The notes beneath the pieces are model-generated. The model was not told the origin of the DNA. It was given only the letters and a program-made list of their open reading frames with translations, and did no database searches. A stretch of DNA of 55,901 nucleotides from Rhizobacter sp. (GTDB lineage Bacteria > Pseudomonadota > Gammaproteobacteria > Burkholderiales > Burkholderiaceae_C): positions 1 through 55,901 of the forward strand of contig JANXWV010000073.1 in the NCBI GenBank assembly GCA_025350965.1, given 5' to 3'. The translations under genes and the position numbers were made by a program. Numbering within the stretch: the first letter of the stretch is position 1; every line of letters begins with the position of its first letter. Positions 8,638 through 17,389 of the stretch are shown one piece after another.

Positions 8638-9567
8638 ATGACCCATGAACTTTTACCCGCCGGCGCCGTGCCACTGACCCATTGGGGCGTGCTCCGAGCG
8701 CACGGGCCGGATGCCACCTCGTTCCTGCAAGGCCAGCTCACCAACGACGTGGCTTCGCTGACCTTGTCGCAGCTTCGGCTCGCGGGGTTCTGTTCAGCCA
8801 AAGGGCGCTTGCAAGCCAGCTTTCTGGTCTGGCGTGCGGGGCCTGACGAACTGTTGCTCGCGTGCGCGGCCAGCGTCCTGGCGGCCACCTTGAAGCGGCT
8901 GTCGACGTTCGTGCTGCGCGCCAAGTGCAAACTCAGCGATGCAAGTGCCGAGCAGGTTCTACACGGCATCGTGGGAACGGGTGTCGAAGCGCTGATGCCC
9001 GCTGCCGCAGCCTGGTCGAAGCTCGATGCACCGCAGGGCGCGCTGCTGCGGCTGCCCGATGTGGACGGTGCGCCGCGCTGCATCGTCGCGGGGCCTGCGC
9101 AAGGCACACCAGCGGGTGCGACGCCGCTTGCACTCGACACCTGGCGCGCGCTCGAAGTGCGCAGCGGCATCGCGCTGATCGAGGCCGCCACTGTCGACCA
9201 GTTCGTACCGCAGATGCTGAACTTCGAACTCGTCGGCGGGGTCGACTTCCAGAAGGGCTGCTACCCCGGCCAGGAGATCGTGGCGCGCAGTCAATACCGG
9301 GGCACGATCAAGCGGCGCATGTTCGTGTTCACTTGTGACGCGCCGGCGCAGCCGGGGCAAGAGGTGTTCCACAGTGCCGATGCGGCGCAGCCCGCCGGCA
9401 TGGTGGTGAACGCGGCGCCGGCCGGCGCGGGGTGCGTGGCCCTGGTCGAGGTCAAGCTCGCGGCGTTCGATCAAGGCAGCCTGCACCTCGGCACGGTGAA
9501 TGGCCCCGTGATGCGTGCCGGCACGCTGCCCTATGCCCTGCCCTCAGACGCCTCCCTGCTCGCCTGA
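8638..9567 (+). CDS. ygfZ: Folate-binding YgfZ/GcvT-like iron-sulfur protein
   Basis: A 309-residue tetrahydrofolate-binding protein of the YgfZ family, involved in maintenance of some Fe-S enzymes and tRNA modification. The signature KGCYPGQEIVARSQYRG lies near residues 206-222. The N-terminal GcvT-like fold has ATSFLQGQLTNDV and GFCSAKGRLQASF. It is divergent from mltG and followed after six bases by a DUF4936 gene, suggesting co-transcription with the next two genes. Confidence 0.93.
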   Translation: MTHELLPAGAVPLTHWGVLRAHGPDATSFLQGQLTNDVASLTLSQLRLAGFCSAKGRLQASFLVWRAGPDELLLACAASVLAATLKRLSTFVLRAKCKLSDASAEQVLHGIVGTGVEALMPAAAAWSKLDAPQGALLRLPDVDGAPRCIVAGPAQGTPAGATPLALDTWRALEVRSGIALIEAATVDQFVPQMLNFELVGGVDFQKGCYPGQEIVARSQYRGTIKRRMFVFTCDAPAQPGQEVFHSADAAQPAGMVVNAAPAGAGCVALVEVKLAAFDQGSLHLGTVNGPVMRAGTLPYALPSDASLLA

Positions 9568-9573
9568 GAGCGC

Positions 9574-9894
9574 ATGCGCGAGCTGTACATCTACTACCGC
9601 GTGGCCGAGGCCCACGCTGCCCCGGCGCGCGCGGCCACCGTCGCCATGCAGGCGCGCTTGAAGCAGGCCCACCCGCAGTTGCTGATGCGCCTGTTGCGCC
9701 GCGCTGAAACGGTGGAAGGCAACCCGACGTGGATGGAGACCTATGCCACCGAAGCCGCAAGCGCCGAGGGCGAGGCAGGCATCAGCACGGCGCTGCAGGC
9801 GTTGATCGAAGTCGCCGCGCTCGACCTGCAACCGTGGCTCGCGAGCCCACGCCACATCGAGGTCTTCGAGGTATTCCTTCCATGTGCCTCGTAG
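9574..9894 (+). CDS. DUF4936 family protein
   Basis: A 106-residue soluble protein. RELYIYYRV at the start, LLRRAETVEGNPTWMETYA in the middle and RHIEVFEVFLPC at the end match the DUF4936 family of betaproteobacteria, whose function is unknown. The fold looks like a small dimeric alpha-beta barrel (inference). It sits between ygfZ (six bases upstream) and the NRDE gene (13-base overlap), so the three are probably one transcript. Confidence 0.8.
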   Translation: MRELYIYYRVAEAHAAPARAATVAMQARLKQAHPQLLMRLLRRAETVEGNPTWMETYATEAASAEGEAGISTALQALIEVAALDLQPWLASPRHIEVFEVFLPCAS

Positions 9895-10838
9895 CGCTGG
9901 CGCTCGACAAGAGCCGGCGCTTCCCGCTGGTGATCGCGTCGAACCGTGATGAATATTTCAAGCGCCCGACCGCGCGGCTCGCCTGGTGGACGCCGCATGC
10001 GGGCGCACCTGCGATCCTCGGCGGGCGCGATCTCGAAGCCGGTGGCACCTGGCTCGGCCTCACCGCCCAAGGGCGTCTCGCGCTGCTGACGAACGTGCGC
10101 GGTGGCCTGCCCACCGACCCGCAAGCGCCGTCACGTGGCAGCGTCGTTCCGGAATGGCTGGCGGCGGCAGAACCCGTCGGCAGCTTCTGGATGCGCACCG
10201 CATTGGCGGGCCACAACGGCTTCAACCTGATCGCCGCCGACTTCCGCCAGGGCGAGTGTTTCTGGGCCTCGAACACGGCCGCACACCCGCAGCGCCTGGA
10301 ACGCGGCATCTACGGTTTGTCGAACGGCGGGCTCGACTCGCCATGGCCGAAGGTCGACGCGCTGAAGGCGCGGCTCACGGCCGCGTTGGCCAACGCCACC
10401 TCGGTCGACAGGCTGGCCGATCAACTCTTCGCCGCACTGGCCGACCGCCAGCTCGCACCCTGGGCGAGCCTGCCCAGCACAGGCATTCCGCCTGCGTGGG
10501 AGCACCAGTTGTCGGCGGCGTTCATCCGCACGCCCGACCTCGCCTACGGCACCCGCTGCTCAACGCTCGTGATCACCGAGCGCGGTGGCCGCCAGCCCGT
10601 CACCCACGTGCTGGAGCGCAGCTTCACCGCGAACGACGGCGTGGCGCTTCTGCGCCGAACCACACTGCGCCAATGGCCGCCGCGCTACAACGACGGCGAA
10701 CCGGCGGCCGGGCTGGAACAGCAAGCCGCAGTCTCGGAATCAGAAGTCGCGCCAGAGGCCGACGCCGGTATGGCGACCGCGCGGCGCACCCGCGTGCGAA
10801 CCCTGCTCAAACCCGACGCTGGCCGGCGCAGGCGCTGA
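9882..10838 (+). CDS. NRDE/TANGO2 family protein
   Basis: A 318-residue protein of the NRDE (transport and Golgi organisation 2) family. It begins MCLVALALD with the conserved Cys2, followed by VIASNRDEYFKRPT, GGRDLEAGGTWLG, ALLTNVR and YGLSNGGLDSPWPKV, and near the C-terminus TRCSTLVIT. The Cys2 start suggests an Ntn-type hydrolase fold; bacterial function is poorly known. The frame is open further upstream, but MCLVA is the family's N-terminus and the ATG overlaps the DUF4936 stop by 13 bases. The last 60 residues are low-complexity and basic. Confidence 0.88.
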   Translation: MCLVALALDKSRRFPLVIASNRDEYFKRPTARLAWWTPHAGAPAILGGRDLEAGGTWLGLTAQGRLALLTNVRGGLPTDPQAPSRGSVVPEWLAAAEPVGSFWMRTALAGHNGFNLIAADFRQGECFWASNTAAHPQRLERGIYGLSNGGLDSPWPKVDALKARLTAALANATSVDRLADQLFAALADRQLAPWASLPSTGIPPAWEHQLSAAFIRTPDLAYGTRCSTLVITERGGRQPVTHVLERSFTANDGVALLRRTTLRQWPPRYNDGEPAAGLEQQAAVSESEVAPEADAGMATARRTRVRTLLKPDAGRRRR

Positions 10839-10893
10839 ACGTTGGCGCAACCACGCCACGTCTGCAGCGCAATCACCGAGCATCGCAGCGCCC

Positions 10894-11751
10894 TCACAGC
10901 GCCATCGTCATCTCGATGTGCGGAATGCCCGCTTCCTCGAACACCGTGCCATACGGCCGGAAGCCGGCGCGCGCGTAGAACGACTGCGCGGTGAGCTGGG
11001 CGTTGAGCAGCACCTCGCCGTCGCCGCGTGTGCGCGCCGCAGCCACCAGAGCATCGAGCACCGCGCCGCCGACGTTGCTGCCGCGCAGGATGGACCGCGT
11101 GGCCATGCGGCCGATGCGGGCCACGCCCGGCGCGTGCGTCAACAAGCGGCCGGTGGCAAGCGGCAGCCCCATGCGGTTGAACGCCACGGCATGCAGCGCG
11201 TCGTGATTGGCTTCGTCCCATTCCAGTTCGGCCGCGATGCCTTGCTCGTCGATGAACACCTCGGTGCGGATCGCCTTCGCGTGCATGCCCAGCGTCGCCC
11301 ACGAACCGAGCTGCACTTCGAGCATCGCCGCGCCGGCCTCGAAGTCGTTGAACACGGTGCGCAGGGCAGGAGGCACCGGCCGGGAGGTTTGGCTGTGCGG
11401 GTCGGCGAACACGTAGACGAGTTCGCCGGTCACCAACAACTCGTCTTGCCGGAACGCAGCGCAGTCGAAGCGCATCGACGAGTTGCCGATGTGGCCGCAG
11501 CGCAGGCCGATGTCGAGCACGTCGTCATAGCGTGCCGAGGCAAGGTACTCGACCGTCGCCTTGCGCACGAACATGTCGCCGCCGAGTTGTTCCATGGTCT
11601 GCGCGTACGGCAAGGCCAGCGCGCGCCAGTAGCCGGCCACAGCCGTGTCGAAGTACATCAGGTAGTGGCCGTTGAAGACGATCTTCTGGGCGTCGATCTC
11701 TGCCCAGCGCACGCGCAGCCGGTCGAAGAAACGGAAGTCGCTGCGGTTCAT
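10894..11751 (-). CDS. Fusion: 4HBT acyl-CoA thioesterase plus GNAT acetyltransferase
   Basis: A 285-residue two-domain protein. Residues 1-140 are a hotdog thioesterase of the YbgC/FadM type, with VRWAEIDAQKIVFNGHYLM; Asp20 is the expected catalytic residue. Residues 145-285 are a GNAT domain with VFIDEQGIAAELEWDEAN, GRIGRMA-type beta4 (RIGRMATRSILRGSNVGG, acetyl-CoA loop), and AQSFYARAGF, resembling ElaA-like acetyltransferases. The reading frame is continuous with no break at the junction. It lies 28 bases downstream of rpoS on the same strand, so it may be transcribed with the stationary-phase operon. Substrates are unknown. Confidence 0.88.
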   Translation of the reverse strand: MNRSDFRFFDRLRVRWAEIDAQKIVFNGHYLMYFDTAVAGYWRALALPYAQTMEQLGGDMFVRKATVEYLASARYDDVLDIGLRCGHIGNSSMRFDCAAFRQDELLVTGELVYVFADPHSQTSRPVPPALRTVFNDFEAGAAMLEVQLGSWATLGMHAKAIRTEVFIDEQGIAAELEWDEANHDALHAVAFNRMGLPLATGRLLTHAPGVARIGRMATRSILRGSNVGGAVLDALVAAARTRGDGEVLLNAQLTAQSFYARAGFRPYGTVFEEAGIPHIEMTMAL

Positions 11752-11779
11752 GGTGGCGGTACCTGTCGGAAAGCCGAGG

Positions 11780-12838
11780 TCAGAAGATCGAGTCGCGCCC
11801 GATGCCGTTGCGGGCCATGCGCCGTTTCAGCTTGGCCAGGGCTTCCTGCTGGATCTGGCGGATGCGCTCGCGCGTCAGGCCCAGGCGCTCGGCCAACACT
11901 TCCAGCGTTTCCGGCTCGCGGTCACCCAGGCCGTAGCGGCCAGCGACGACTTCGCGTTCGCGCTCGCCGAGTTCGTCCAGGCCATGGCGCAGCAGCAACT
12001 CGACTTCATGACTCAGCGTCAGGCCCATCGGGTCGGTGGCGCCGTCGTCGGCCACGCCGTCGAGCACCGACTCGGTCGAGCCTTCGCCGGCGTGGCGCTC
12101 GATGGGCGCATCGAGCGAGGTCGGTTGTTCGGCGAGCTTGAGCAGATCGGCCACTTCCTTGGTCGGCCGGCCAAGCGCTGCGGCAATTTCATCGATGCGC
12201 ACCGGCCGCTCGCCCTGGCCCCGGCTCGCGGCTTCCGATTCGAGCGCGCGGCGTGCCTTCAGCACCTGGTTCAGTTCGCGCACCACGTGCACCGGAAGGC
12301 GCACCAGCCGGGCCTGGTGCATCAACGCGCGCTCGATGTGCTGGCGCACCCACCACGATGCGTAGGTCGAGAAGCGAAACCCGCGCTCGGGCTCGAACTT
12401 GCCGATGGAGTGCATCAGGCCGAGGTTGCCTTCCTCGATCAGGTCGCCCATCGGCAGGCCGCGGCCGAGGTAGTGCTTCGCGATGCTGACGACGAGCCGA
12501 AGGTTGTGCTCGATCATCGTCTGGCGCGCCGCGAAGTCGCCTTGTCGGGCACGCGTGGCGGTGTCGAATTCCTGCTCGGGCGTGAGCAACGGGGCGCGCC
12601 GAATGTCACGCAGGTAGGCCTGCAGGGTGTTGCCGCTGTCCGCGTCGCCGGCGGCGAGTTCGCCTCCAGTCTGCGAGCCACCGCGCTCGCCGCCGCTGGA
12701 GTCGTTCAGGCCAGCGGGGGCCGCATCGTCGTCTTCATCGCCGGGTTTCGCCGCCGCGCGTGGCGCGGCGCCCTTGCCGTTCGACAGACCCGGCGCGCCG
12801 TGCAATGCGCCTTCGAGCGGGGGTCGCTTGGCTGGCAT
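11780..12838 (-). CDS. rpoS: RNA polymerase sigma factor RpoS
   Basis: A 352-residue sigma-70-family protein. A long disordered N-terminus (about 1-68) precedes region 1.2 ([21 protein letters not shown]), region 2 with [17 protein letters not shown] and [40 protein letters not shown] split by normal spacing, region 3, and region 4 with [18 protein letters not shown]. The position behind surE-pcm-nlpD fixes it as RpoS, the general stress and stationary-phase sigma factor, rather than RpoD. The start ATG lies 22 bases after the nlpD stop; a promoter inside nlpD is typical of the family but was not identified. Confidence 0.95.
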   Translation of the reverse strand: MPAKRPPLEGALHGAPGLSNGKGAAPRAAAKPGDEDDDAAPAGLNDSSGGERGGSQTGGELAAGDADSGNTLQAYLRDIRRAPLLTPEQEFDTATRARQGDFAARQTMIEHNLRLVVSIAKHYLGRGLPMGDLIEEGNLGLMHSIGKFEPERGFRFSTYASWWVRQHIERALMHQARLVRLPVHVVRELNQVLKARRALESEAASRGQGERPVRIDEIAAALGRPTKEVADLLKLAEQPTSLDAPIERHAGEGSTESVLDGVADDGATDPMGLTLSHEVELLLRHGLDELGEREREVVAGRYGLGDREPETLEVLAERLGLTRERIRQIQQEALAKLKRRMARNGIGRDSIF

Positions 12839-12860
12839 CGTCAGGCTGCGGCGCGCAGTG

Positions 12861-13793
12861 TCAGCGCGGCGGCAGCAGCCGCGCGGGGTCGATGGGCTTG
12901 CCCTGCTTGCGAATCTCGAAGTGCAGCCGCACGGTGTCAGCGTCGGTCGAGCCCATCTCGGCGATCTTCTGGCCGCGCTTGACCGCCTGGTCCTCGCGCA
13001 CCAGCAGGGTCTGGTTGTGGGCGTACGCCGTGAGGTAGGTGTTGTTGTGCTTCAGGATGATGAGGTTGCCGTAACCTCGCAAACCCGAGCCCGCGTAGAC
13101 CACCCGGCCATCGGCGGCGGCCAGCACCGGGTCGCCGGCCTTGCCACCGAACACCAGCCCCTTGACCTTGCCTTCTTCGAACGGGCCGACCACGGCGCCG
13201 GCCGCAGGCCAGGCCCAGTTGACGTCGTCATCGCCTTCGCGTGCCGCGGGCACAGGCACCGCCGCTGCCGCCGAATTTGCCGGCGCCGGCGCAGAGGCTG
13301 CCGCCGCAGTCGTGCCGGTGCCCGCCACACCGCTTGCCGGCGCCGCGCCGGTCTTGGCGTCGAGGGGCCGGCTGTCGATGCGCGGGGCCACGATCGGCCG
13401 CGTGGACACCGCGCTCGGGTCCACGCCCGGTGCAACGACGCGCAGCACCTGCCCGACTTCGATGATGTTCGGGTTGTCGAGGCTGTTCCACTTGACCAAG
13501 TCTTTCCAGTTCTGGCCGTTCTCCAGGCCGATGCGAATCAGCGTGTCGCCCGGCTTCACCGTGTAGTAGCCCGGGCGGCCTGCGTTTTCGGCACCGGGCA
13601 TGGGTTTGCCGAGGTCGGGCGACGGGGTCGTGGGTTGCTGCGCAACGGTCACCGGCTTGCCCGCGTTCGTGCGGTCCTCGACCGGTGCGCGGTTCGGGGT
13701 ACTCGTGCAACCCACCAACCCTGTCAGCACCAGAAGCACCGCGACTGTCCACTTCGAATTGATCGTCATGCGTTGTTGCCTGTTCATCGACAT
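12861..13793 (-). CDS. nlpD: NlpD-like LysM/M23 lipoprotein (degenerate peptidase)
   Basis: An outer-membrane lipoprotein that in relatives activates the amidase AmiC at division. Lipobox LTGLVGC with Cys29; LysM at about 74-118 ([35 protein letters not shown]); Ala/Pro-rich linker; C-terminal LytM/M23 domain ([25 protein letters not shown]). The zinc ligands of active M23 enzymes are missing: HxGxD is replaced by FGGKAGD, and the HLHFE motif reads RLHFE. That is the NlpD pattern of a regulator, not an enzyme. The start overlaps the pcm stop (TGATG). A second ATG seven codons in is an alternative start. Confidence 0.92.
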   Translation of the reverse strand: MSMNRQQRMTINSKWTVAVLLVLTGLVGCTSTPNRAPVEDRTNAGKPVTVAQQPTTPSPDLGKPMPGAENAGRPGYYTVKPGDTLIRIGLENGQNWKDLVKWNSLDNPNIIEVGQVLRVVAPGVDPSAVSTRPIVAPRIDSRPLDAKTGAAPASGVAGTGTTAAAASAPAPANSAAAAVPVPAAREGDDDVNWAWPAAGAVVGPFEEGKVKGLVFGGKAGDPVLAAADGRVVYAGSGLRGYGNLIILKHNNTYLTAYAHNQTLLVREDQAVKRGQKIAEMGSTDADTVRLHFEIRKQGKPIDPARLLPPR

Positions 13794-14620
13794 CAGCCGA
13801 CCATGCCCGATTTTAAAGGGACGAAGTGCACGGCCTCGAATACGCTGTGCTCGCAGCCTTGGTCGGTGCGGTCGACCACCACAAGCACTTGGCGCGTGCT
13901 GCCCGGCTGGTGCATCGGTGCCACCAGCCGACCTCCGACCGCCAGCTGGTCGAGCCAGGCGGGTGGCAAGGCATCGCCGCCAGCAGCAGCGATGATGCTG
14001 TCGTAAGGCGCATTCGGTGCGTGGCCGAGCATGCCGTCGCCGTACACCAGCCGCATGTTGGCCGGGCGCATCGGGGCCAGCAACGCACGGGCCTTGTCAT
14101 GCAACGGCTTCAAGCGCTCCACCGACACCACCTGTTGCGCCAGCACGGCCAGCACGGCCGCCTGGTAACCGCACCCGGTGCCGACCTCGAGCACTCGGCC
14201 GAGCCTGTGCGCGGCACGTGCCGTTGCGCCGCCCATCAGCAGCTCGATCATGCGTGCCACGACCGACGGCTTGGAGATGGTCTGGCCATGGCCGATGGGC
14301 AGGCTGGTGTCTTCGTAGGCCTGTGTGACGAGCGCAGCGTCGACGAACAGGTGGCGCGGCACGCGGGCGATGGCGTCGAGCACGTGCTCATTGCGCACGC
14401 CGGCTGCGCGCAGGCGCTGCGCCATGCGCAGGCGCACGTCGGCCGAGTCGAGGCCCATGCCCGAGGGCGCGGTGCGGCGCGTTGCTTCGGCATGGGCGTG
14501 TGCCAGGTGCTGCTGCGGGCGCAGGACCGGGTGCGAAACCGGCGCAGGTTTGCGAACGGGAGGCTTCAACCCATCGAGCTGCAGCGGGAATTTGCGCGCC
14601 GGCCGCTCGGCTGCGCTCAT
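13793..14620 (-). CDS. pcm: Protein-L-isoaspartate O-methyltransferase
   Basis: Repairs isoaspartyl residues using S-adenosylmethionine. The 275-residue protein has a non-conserved 50-residue N-terminus, then [34 protein letters not shown] (split, near 105-125), the SAM site [38 protein letters not shown] and [11 protein letters not shown]. It overlaps surE by four bases (ATGA) and nlpD by one base (TGATG), so translation of the operon is tightly coupled. Confidence 0.95.
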   Translation of the reverse strand: MSAAERPARKFPLQLDGLKPPVRKPAPVSHPVLRPQQHLAHAHAEATRRTAPSGMGLDSADVRLRMAQRLRAAGVRNEHVLDAIARVPRHLFVDAALVTQAYEDTSLPIGHGQTISKPSVVARMIELLMGGATARAAHRLGRVLEVGTGCGYQAAVLAVLAQQVVSVERLKPLHDKARALLAPMRPANMRLVYGDGMLGHAPNAPYDSIIAAAGGDALPPAWLDQLAVGGRLVAPMHQPGSTRQVLVVVDRTDQGCEHSVFEAVHFVPLKSGMVG

Positions 14621-15369
14621 CCGGCTTGTCCGAGCCAGCTGCGCCAGGCAGGCAATGCGGCGTGTTCGGTCAGATCGACCTGCAGCGGCGTGATCGACAC
14701 CTGGCCGTTCGCGGTGGCGTGGAAGTCGGTGCCGGGGCCCGCTTCACGCGCGTCGCCCGCGGGGCCGATCCAGTACATCGTGTCGCCGCGCGGGCTGGTC
14801 TGGCGGATCAGCGGCTCGCTGGCGTGGCGCCGGCCCAGACGCGTGACGATGCGCGGCAGGCGCTCGGCATCGGCACGGTTCGGGATGTTCACGTTGAGCA
14901 GCCACGGCGCGCTCGCGGGCGGGGCGCGGAGCACGTGCTCGATGATGCTGCGCGCCAGCCGCGCGGCGCTGTCGAGCTCGCCCCAGCCCTTGTCGACCTG
15001 CGAGAAGGCGATCGCAGGGATGCCGAACAGGAAGCCTTCCATCGCCGCAGCCACGGTGCCTGAGTAGAGCGTGTCGTCGCCCATGTTGGCGCCGTTGTTG
15101 ATGCCCGAAACCACCAGATCGGGCCGCTTCGGCAGAACGCCGGTGAGTGCCAGGTGCACGCAGTCGGACGGCGTGCCGTTCACGTACAGGAAGCCGTTGC
15201 TCGCCGTGTGCACTCTGAGCGGCCGGCCGAGCGTGAGCGAGTTCGATGTGCCGCTGGCGTTCTGCTCGGGCGCGATGATGTCGAGCTCGCCGAGGCCTTC
15301 ACAGGCCTTCACGAGTGCGGCGAGGCCGGGTGCAAGGTAGCCGTCGTCGTTGGCGATGAGGATGCGCAT
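14617..15369 (-). CDS. surE: 5'/3'-nucleotidase SurE
   Basis: A 250-residue nucleoside-monophosphate phosphatase. The active-site N-terminus [15 protein letters not shown] supplies the metal-binding Asp8 and Asp9, with [13 protein letters not shown] near 40, [26 protein letters not shown] near 90 (split) and [10 protein letters not shown] at the end. It is first gene of surE-pcm-nlpD-rpoS. A divergent quinone oxidoreductase starts 94 bases away; no clear promoter recognised in that gap. Confidence 0.96.
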   Translation of the reverse strand: MRILIANDDGYLAPGLAALVKACEGLGELDIIAPEQNASGTSNSLTLGRPLRVHTASNGFLYVNGTPSDCVHLALTGVLPKRPDLVVSGINNGANMGDDTLYSGTVAAAMEGFLFGIPAIAFSQVDKGWGELDSAARLARSIIEHVLRAPPASAPWLLNVNIPNRADAERLPRIVTRLGRRHASEPLIRQTSPRGDTMYWIGPAGDAREAGPGTDFHATANGQVSITPLQVDLTEHAALPAWRSWLGQAG

Positions 15370-15462
15370 GAGGCAGATTGTAGGGAGTCGTCACGTCGGA
15401 GACGCGGTGCAACGGGTGGCGCTGCTTATCATCGGCAACGATCCAAACCGAGACTCACGAAC

Positions 15463-16440
15463 ATGCATGCCTGGCTTTGCGAGAACCCCGTCGGCGTTGA
15501 AGCGCTGACCTGGAAAGAACTGCCGACGCCCGAACCGCAGCCCGATGAAGTGCGCGTCGCGATCCGCGCTGCGAGCCTGAACTTCCCGGACATCCTGATC
15601 GTCCAGAACAAGTACCAGATGAAGCCGCCGCTGCCCTTCGTGCCGGGGTCGGAATATGCCGGCGTGGTCGAGGCCGTTGGTGACAGCGTGAAACACCTGA
15701 AAGTCGGCGACGCGGTGGCGGCGTTCGGCGGCACGGGCGGCTTCGCCACGCATGCGGTCGTGAAGGCCGCGTTGGTGCTGCCGCTGCCTGCCGGCTTTGC
15801 GTTCGACGACGCCTCGGCCTTCGTGCTCACCTATGCCACCACGCACCACGCCCTGCTCGACCGCGCCGCGCTGAAGGCCGGTGAAACGGTGCTCGTGCTG
15901 GGCGCTGCCGGCGGCGTGGGCACGGCCGCGATCCAGATCGCCAAGGCAGTGGGCGCACGCGTGATCGCGGCTGCATCGAGCGACGAGAAATGCGCGTTGT
16001 GCCGATCGCTCGGCGCTGACGCGACCATCAACTACAGCACTGCCAATATCCGCGACGAGATCAAGGCGCTGACCGCTGGCAAGGGCCCCGACGTGGTCTA
16101 CGACCCGGTCGGCGGCGACCTGGCCGAGCCGGTGTTCCGCTCGATCGCATGGCGCGGCCGCTACTTGGTGGTGGGCTTTGCACAAGGCGGGATCCCGGCG
16201 CTGCCCTGGAACCTGGCGCTGCTCAAGGGCGCCTCGATCGTCGGCGTGTTCTGGGGCGAGTTCGCGCGCCGTGAGCCCAAGGCGAACGCTGCCGCATTGG
16301 CGGAGCTGGCTCAGTGGTACGCCAGCGGCAAGGTCAAGCCGGTGATCGACCAGCGCATGCCGATGAGCGAGCTGAAAGCCGCGTTTGCGCACATGGGCAG
16401 CCGCAAGGTGCTGGGCAAATTCGTGATGGTCAACGACTGA
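15463..16440 (+). CDS. NADPH:quinone oxidoreductase family protein (zinc-free MDR)
   Basis: A 325-residue medium-chain reductase of the QOR type. The catalytic half has AASLNFPDILIVQNKYQ and PFVPGSEYAGVVEAVGD; the cofactor half has VLVLGAAGGVGTAAIQIAKA, an AxxGxxG dinucleotide motif, and KCRSLGAD-type loop (CRSLGADATINY). No zinc-ligand cysteine cluster is seen, so it is a zinc-independent quinone or enoyl reductase. ATG at MHAWLC is chosen because the family starts here; the open frame extends upstream without a domain. Substrate unknown; transcribed alone, divergent from surE. Confidence 0.88.
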   Translation: MHAWLCENPVGVEALTWKELPTPEPQPDEVRVAIRAASLNFPDILIVQNKYQMKPPLPFVPGSEYAGVVEAVGDSVKHLKVGDAVAAFGGTGGFATHAVVKAALVLPLPAGFAFDDASAFVLTYATTHHALLDRAALKAGETVLVLGAAGGVGTAAIQIAKAVGARVIAAASSDEKCALCRSLGADATINYSTANIRDEIKALTAGKGPDVVYDPVGGDLAEPVFRSIAWRGRYLVVGFAQGGIPALPWNLALLKGASIVGVFWGEFARREPKANAAALAELAQWYASGKVKPVIDQRMPMSELKAAFAHMGSRKVLGKFVMVND

Positions 16441-16534
16441 GCCAGCGGCTGACCGATCAAGCCTCTGTATTGCACCGGCACGAAAGGTCAATGCGCTACC
16501 ATCCTGCGCTCACAAGAACACAAGGCGCATTGGC

Positions 16535-17284
16535 ATGGCCGTCAAGGTATTGATCGTCGAGGACAACCCCGTTGCGCGCAGCTTCCTGACGCGTGTGGTG
16601 AAGGAAAGTTTCTCCGACGCCTTGCTCATCACCGAAGCCGGTGACCTTGAAACCGCGCGTCGCCAGATCGACCAGCAGCGCGCCGGCGAGCCGGCCTCGG
16701 AGCCGTTCAAGCTGATCCTCGTTGACCTCGAACTGCCCGACGGCAACGGCATGGAGTTGCTTGCCGAACTGGTGCAGTACCCGGCCACGAAGATCGTCAC
16801 CACCTTGTACTCTGACGACGATCACCTGTTCCCGGCGCTGCAGTGCGGCGCCGACGGCTACCTCCTGAAGGAAGACCGCTTCGAGGTGCTGGTCGAGGAA
16901 CTGCAGAAGATCGTGCGCGGGCAACCACCGCTGTCGCCAGCCATCGCGCGGCGGCTGCTCACGCACTTCCGCCACGGGCCGCTCGGGGCAGGGGGGGGTG
17001 GCGCAGCAAGCAACTCGGATGCGATGCCGTTGTCGTCGGGCTTCCAGAGCAGCCGGCCGATGCCCCTGGGCCGTGGCGCGCCGCTCGACCATGAACGCTT
17101 GACACCCCGCGAGAGCGAGGTGCTGACCTACCTCAGCAAGGGCTTCACGATCAAGGAGATCGCGAGCCTGATGGGCATCAAGTGGTTCACGGTGAACGAC
17201 CACATCAAGTCGATCTACAAGAAGCTCAACGTGTCGAGCCGCGCCGAAGCGGCGGTGCTGGCGAGCAAACAAGGCTTGGTGTGA
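16535..17284 (+). CDS. NarL-type (LuxR-HTH) response regulator
   Basis: A 249-residue DNA-binding response regulator. Receiver domain 1-125 with acidic pocket VEDN (9-12), phospho-acceptor Asp64 in LILVDLELPDG, T/Y switch region TTLYSDDD and KED lysine near 112. A Gly/Ser-rich linker (about 145-185) contains a run of eight G bases. The C-terminal LuxR helix-turn-helix is LTPRESEVLTYLSKGFTIKEIAS with NDHIKSIYKKLNVSSRAEAV-like end. The kinase gene starts about 105 bases downstream, so this is probably its partner. The regulon is unknown. Confidence 0.92.
   Translation: MAVKVLIVEDNPVARSFLTRVVKESFSDALLITEAGDLETARRQIDQQRAGEPASEPFKLILVDLELPDGNGMELLAELVQYPATKIVTTLYSDDDHLFPALQCGADGYLLKEDRFEVLVEELQKIVRGQPPLSPAIARRLLTHFRHGPLGAGGGGAASNSDAMPLSSGFQSSRPMPLGRGAPLDHERLTPRESEVLTYLSKGFTIKEIASLMGIKWFTVNDHIKSIYKKLNVSSRAEAAVLASKQGLV
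16991..16998 (+). repeat. G8 homopolymer inside the response-regulator linker
   Basis: Eight consecutive G bases lie in the codons for the Gly-rich linker between receiver and DNA-binding domains. Gain or loss of one base would remove the helix-turn-helix. Confidence 0.9.
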
Positions 17285-17328
17285 CCGTGGTCATGAGCCT
17301 GTGGGCTCGTGAGGCTGTGTCCGTACGC

Positions 17329-17350
17329 GTGTGCGTGTGCGTGTGCGTGT
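17329..17350 (+). repeat. GTGTGC hexanucleotide tandem repeat before the kinase gene
   Basis: Three full GTGTGC units and a partial fourth lie between the regulator stop (17284) and the likely kinase ATG (17390). If translation began at the upstream GTG at 17309 the repeat would encode alternating Cys and Ala, and unit changes would keep the frame. Confidence 0.85.
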
Positions 17351-17389
17351 GAGCGTGCGTCCGAGCTGAGCGTGGCGAGCGACGGCCCC

